From Chytridium lagenaria (Eukaryota; Chytridiomycota; Chytridiomycetes; Chytridiales; Chytridiaceae): 64,000 nucleotides of DNA. Of the stretch, positions 60,270 to 64,000 are shown in pieces (positions within the stretch are counted from its first letter, which is position 1; each line of letters opens with the position of its first letter). The position numbers and the translations under genes are program-made. Where the stretch lies: positions 1 to 64,000 of the forward strand of contig JAHLKC010000042.1 in the NCBI GenBank assembly GCA_025449115.1, read 5' to 3'. The notes beneath the pieces were generated by a model. The model saw only the letters and a list, made by a program, of their open reading frames with translations, had not been told where the DNA came from and did not search any database.

Positions 60270-62668
60270 ATGTCGCCGAGCTTGCATATTTTGGTCTGCG
60301 ATATGACCGGTGACGTACTATGTTTAGTAGGGATGCATACAATGGCATCATCATCGTTCTCATCGACACCATGCTCAACATCATCATCAGTGCATCACCA
60401 TTATCCTGGGGACTGCCACCCTATTATCGATTTGCGGTCGCTCTCTCCCCGCAGATCTCCATTTTGTCCATCATCTGGGCTGTAAGAAAGTGAAGAAAAG
60501 GGTTGCACCCACCCATTGTGCCTTATCAGTGAGCCACTTAAACATGATTCGCTGAACCCTCAATTTCTCCACAGAAAGCCTATCAGCCATCGCCACCACG
60601 TCGCTCAAGTCCGTCGTCGCTTTCTCGTCTGGCATCAACAGGACCGACAACGCAACTACCCTCGGCCCTTCATCTGTCAATAAGCGACTCAACCACCCGT
60701 CAAGTTGTCACCGAATTCCTATAAGGATGCATGATGACAGTGTCAGCCCGCACTCCAGCGACGGAAGGATAAGGGGTGGCGACCAAAGCTCCTCTGATGG
60801 TAAACACCGCGTATTCATAGACAAGCAGAATCTTCCGGTGGTAATAACAAAGGCAAAGCGACCCACTCAGACCATCCGACGTCTCTTTTCAACAGTTTTG
60901 CCGCTACCTCTCCAGAAATCCGCGCTCACGTCCTCAAACGCATCCTCGATGAATGCACACGCACTGAAATATCATTTGTCAAAGAATACGTGAGAGCAGT
61001 CCATCACGCCGACTTTTCATACGTAGACCAAGCATCTCTAACGATACAAGAGTCCCACATCAACGATGTCACTCATCGTCTCGCTCTCCTCCCAACCGCA
61101 TGGAAAAAAATCGGATCCCCCAACCTTGTCGTCGTTAGCTGACGAAATACTCCTTCAAATATTCTACCACGTTGGCGACCCCACCACTCTCGCGCTCTCC
61201 GCCAGGGTTTGCAAAAAGTGGGGCGTGTTGATCCGCGATAACCTTTATATGGCGATCATTCTGTCTCCGTAACGGGTTTGGGCCTTTGAGGCCATGGGGG
61301 GCGGCCAGGAAGGAAACCTGTGCATCGGTCAGCTTTGCACGGGCTGGTGACGGGACATAGGACTAGTCCTTACATGGGGAGAAGGAGGAGGACGACGATT
61401 CGTCACCCGACGAAGGGGGACGTGTTGGGCGGAAGACAGTTGATGCTTTGGTTCGCATGCGATGACGGGACTCAGGAAACGGAATGGTTCTGGTAATCGG
61501 TCGAAAATGTGGATGCTTCCGAGTCTTGCGCCGTGGAAAGCAATCTATAAGCAGAATTATATGACCGATTTAAATTGGAAGCGTGGGAGGTATAACTTTG
61601 AATATCTTTACGCGAGCTTAGTTAGTAAACAAACGCCTCATTAGGTACACCGTCATGCCTGCGTCATCTTTCTCAGGTCTTCAAGGCAAGCTCTGTATGC
61701 ACTTCGATGAAAACTGGGTTGTTAGCGTGGCGCTTGGGGAGGATGGGCGATTGTGGGACATCCAAACCGGTCGATGCCACATGCGTTTAGTCGGTCATTA
61801 ACGGTATCATATCCGCCGTTAAAGTAGGCTTTTTCATTAAATCTACCTCAATTATTCACTATCTTTATTCAGTTTGATAAAAGATATGTTGTATCTGGAG
61901 GTGTCGATGCGACGATCAAAGTTTGGGATGCGGCGACCGGAATATGTTTGAGAAATTTGAGGGGTCATGAGGGTGAGATTGTGAGTGTGCAGTACAATCA
62001 GAAATACGTGGTTTCAGCCAGTGAAGACAAGACTATAAGGGTCAGTATTACTTTTTTTTAACCATCTCTCACACTTCTCAGGTTTGGAGCATCACCGACG
62101 GAAGCGAGATAATGGTTTTACGCGGTCACGAGGGTCCCGTCTGTTGCATCCAGGTACAATGTCTCTTATCGTCGCCGTCTCTAACGACCAAAAAGTTTGA
62201 CGGCACCCGCATCGTCTCTGGTTCCACCGATTTCACTATCAAGCTTTGGCACATTGACTCGCCCGAATCTCTTGCCACCTTCTCCGGCCACACCGGCAAC
62301 GTCTACTGTGTTCAACTCCACGGAAACACTCTCTGTTCCGGTTCCGAAGATTCTACCATTAAAATCTGGAATATTGCAACGCGTTCATGCACACGCACGC
62401 TTACGGGTCATTTAAATGGGGTTGTGTGTATTCAGTTTGATGAATACAAGCTTGTGAGTGGGAGTGCTGATAAAAGCGTTAAGGTAGGCCCTCTTTGTCC
62501 CTAAAGTGTCTGACATTGTAGGTCTGGGATATGAGAAACGGGGAATGTTTGTATACGCTTATGCAGCACACAGGGACAGTATGGAATTTGACTTTCACGG
62601 ATTCGAAGTTAATTACGAGTTCTTTTGACCAGAGTTTGTTGGTTTGGGATTTTACGTTTAATGCATGA
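60270..62668 (+). CDS. F-box/WD40-repeat protein (SCF substrate receptor)
   Basis: SCF ubiquitin ligases use such proteins to bind substrates through a WD40 propeller and SKP1 through the F-box. A Ser-rich low-complexity N-terminus (from the ATG at 60270, uncertain) leads through an intron (about 60483-60580) to ESLSAIATTSLKSVVAF and KHRVFIDKQNLPVVI. Then LSPEIRAHVLKRILDECTRT precedes the F-box: SLADEILLQIFYHVGDPTTL, ALSARVCKKWGVLIRDNLY. After it is LAPWKAIYKQNYMTDLNWKR, the typical linker to the propeller. Seven WD repeats follow from about 61700, with [64 protein letters not shown] and LITSSFDQSLLVWDFTFNA at the stop, 62668. It resembles the Met30/Cdc4/beta-TrCP group; which one is open. 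A frame change lies near 60900. Confidence 0.9.
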
Positions 62669-63040
62669 AGATGAACATGCGTCTGGGGCAGGATCGGCGG
62701 TGACAGTTGGAGATGGGGAAGATGTTTGAATGCTGGCGTAGGAAACTTTGGATGAAGGCGTTGAGCACTTATATCTTGTAGTTAACTGAAATGAATAAAT
62801 GAAATAAATTGATGTTTTCTTTCTTTGGACACTGGACTATCGTATGACATAGGACTAATGGTATGACTAACAATAGTAACATTTGGCGGTAAAATAAACA
62901 TACTTATAGCAAGAAAAAAGGCCAGCTTTATTATTTGGGTATTCATTGTATTTGCAACTTGTTGCATATGCCTTCTAACATTCTATACGCAATGTGAATA
63001 AATAATTTAACTCGGGATCCACGGTTTCATCTCTTTCCAA
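62669..63040. other. Convergent intergenic region
   Basis: Lies between the F-box gene (+) and the AT-hook gene (-). AT-rich, with 'aataaa' words near 62795 and 62805 that could be polyadenylation signals. No gene or RNA seen. Confidence 0.45.
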
Positions 63041-64000
63041 TCACTCATCATCCGACGAGACAATCACCGCCTCACTCAATATCCGTTTCCGTTGCACTCC
63101 AACAGATTTCTTGTTTACCGTTCCCGAAGTCTTCTCTCGTACAATCCGCCGGTCATTCTCGTTGCCTACATTCTTGTCATCTCTTAACTCAGGGTCTTTC
63201 AATAAATCTACCGTTGACGAAACTTTTTGACGACCTGGTTCGGGGAAAAAACCTTGTTCCGATTCCACGGGTCGAGGCTTTTTCAGACGGCCTATTTTCC
63301 TAGGGCTTGATGTGGCATCGGGTGCGGTGTCCGAGTCAGATGACAAGGCCACCTGTTTCTGAACGGAAGAAGTTTGAGACTTTTTGGGACGGCCTCGTTT
63401 CCTTGGCCTTGGCGATGCGTCTGCGGATTCCGAGTCATTCCCGGTTGACATGACTGCTTTCCCCTTAAACGTTCGAGAGATATTGGGGAGGCACGTTTTC
63501 TTGTGTTGTAAAAATGCGCTTGCATCCATTGTCGGTTCCAAGACATTGGTGTATGGGACGATGGCATCATTATGAGCAGATTCAAAAAAAGTAGCTTCTG
63601 CTAATGATGGTTGAATTTTCTTTGGACGTCCTCTTTTCCTAGGGCTTGAAAATGCGCTTACGTCCACAACTCCAGCAGCTTGCGGTTCCTCTAGCACTGC
63701 AGGCCGAACTTTTTTCGGACGGCCTCTCTTCCTAGGAGGGCTTGCGTTGGATGCAGATGGAATCACAGCTTCTACCTTATCGGCTTCCATTGCTGGTACT
63801 TCTGCAGGGTCCTTTCGCTTCCGTGTACTGTGCTTCCCAGGACTCCGACGAAGTCCTTGTGACGTTAACGCCTCCGCTAAAATCTTCTGATGACCATGAT
63901 CCTCCCCCAAAACAACCTCAGGCAAATCTGAGTCATCTCCAGTTGACACAACTGCCAATGTCGAACGTCTTATGATAACAGGGCGATATCTCGAAGCCGC
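63041..64000 (-). CDS. AT-hook DNA-binding protein, partial at the 5' end
   Basis: The frame is open from the right edge to a stop at 63041, at least 319 residues, and the start lies outside the window (no in-frame ATG near the edge). It contains AT-hooks that bind the minor groove of AT-rich DNA: PPRKRGRPKK, SPRKRGRPKK and RPRKRGRPKK, plus a degenerate fourth, SPRKIGRLKK, in which the central GRP is GRL. Each hook is followed by a Ser/Thr/Glu-rich spacer with casein-kinase-like acidic serine sites, such as SSDSD and STGNDSES. The C-terminus ends SEAVIVSSDDE. The rest is disordered. It is probably a chromatin protein; what its missing N-terminus holds is unknown. Confidence 0.8.
   Translation of the reverse strand, partial: AASRYRPVIIRRSTLAVVSTGDDSDLPEVVLGEDHGHQKILAEALTSQGLRRSPGKHSTRKRKDPAEVPAMEADKVEAVIPSASNASPPRKRGRPKKVRPAVLEEPQAAGVVDVSAFSSPRKRGRPKKIQPSLAEATFFESAHNDAIVPYTNVLEPTMDASAFLQHKKTCLPNISRTFKGKAVMSTGNDSESADASPRPRKRGRPKKSQTSSVQKQVALSSDSDTAPDATSSPRKIGRLKKPRPVESEQGFFPEPGRQKVSSTVDLLKDPELRDDKNVGNENDRRIVREKTSGTVNKKSVGVQRKRILSEAVIVSSDDE

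Noticed and set aside
60471..60692. Minus-strand frame over the F-box gene N-terminus
   Set aside because: The plus-strand frame is continuous with the F-box protein; the minus frame has no partner exons.

Overview
The window is nuclear DNA of a fungus with a compact, intron-rich genome. Coding exons are cut by GT-AG introns mostly of about 35-70 bases, so each gene below is a span of several short open frames that I joined by homology and splice signals. NMA111, PAC1/LIS1, PEX1, COQ10, MUS81 and a Copia retrotransposon fit a fungus. ARL3, a CCDC17-like protein and MICU1 are unusual for Dikarya. ARL3 and CCDC17 are linked to cilia and flagella elsewhere, which suggests an early-diverging zoosporic fungus (chytrid or blastoclad type). 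That placement is inference.

Layout. 1-6250 is transposon-rich: a Copia gag-protease on the minus strand at the left edge, a possible MITE, a Copia reverse transcriptase fragment, a long inverted repeat and a decayed Copia relic. 6250-7596 holds a G-rich minisatellite and no gene. 7597-12481 is the divergent DNA-repair pair MUS81 (-) and MRE11 (+), whose start codons are 8 bases apart. 12801-19404 is all minus strand: an unknown gene, a repeat copy, GDP-mannose 4,6-dehydratase, and a multi-pass membrane protein with a long repetitive tail. 20143-24609 is PEX1 (+). 24804-26348 is the divergent pair TMEM223-like (-) and adenine phosphoribosyltransferase (+). 26424-33099 is minus strand: an EDEM-type mannosidase with a PA domain, PheRS alpha, and KRR1. 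KRR1 is divergent from UTP25 (33230-35708, +), and both belong to the small-subunit processome. Then come COQ10 (-), an unknown small gene (+), PAC1/LIS1 (-), an unknown exon cluster (-), ATG2 (+), MICU1 (+), ARL3 (-), a CCDC17-like gene (-), NMA111 (+), an F-box/WD40 gene (+) and a partial AT-hook protein gene (-) at the right edge.

A dispersed repeat family of about 1 kb occurs near 13.4-13.9, 48.7-49.8 and 58.9-60.2 kb. It carries an open frame for a charged helix followed by a hydrophobic segment. I do not recognise it.

Many conserved exons change frame by one base, often at short homopolymers (MUS81, MRE11, GMD, PEX1, UTP25, ARL3). Because many unrelated housekeeping genes show this, uncorrected indel errors in the assembly are the simplest explanation, although I cannot exclude real lesions. 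CDS coordinates below run from start to stop and include introns.
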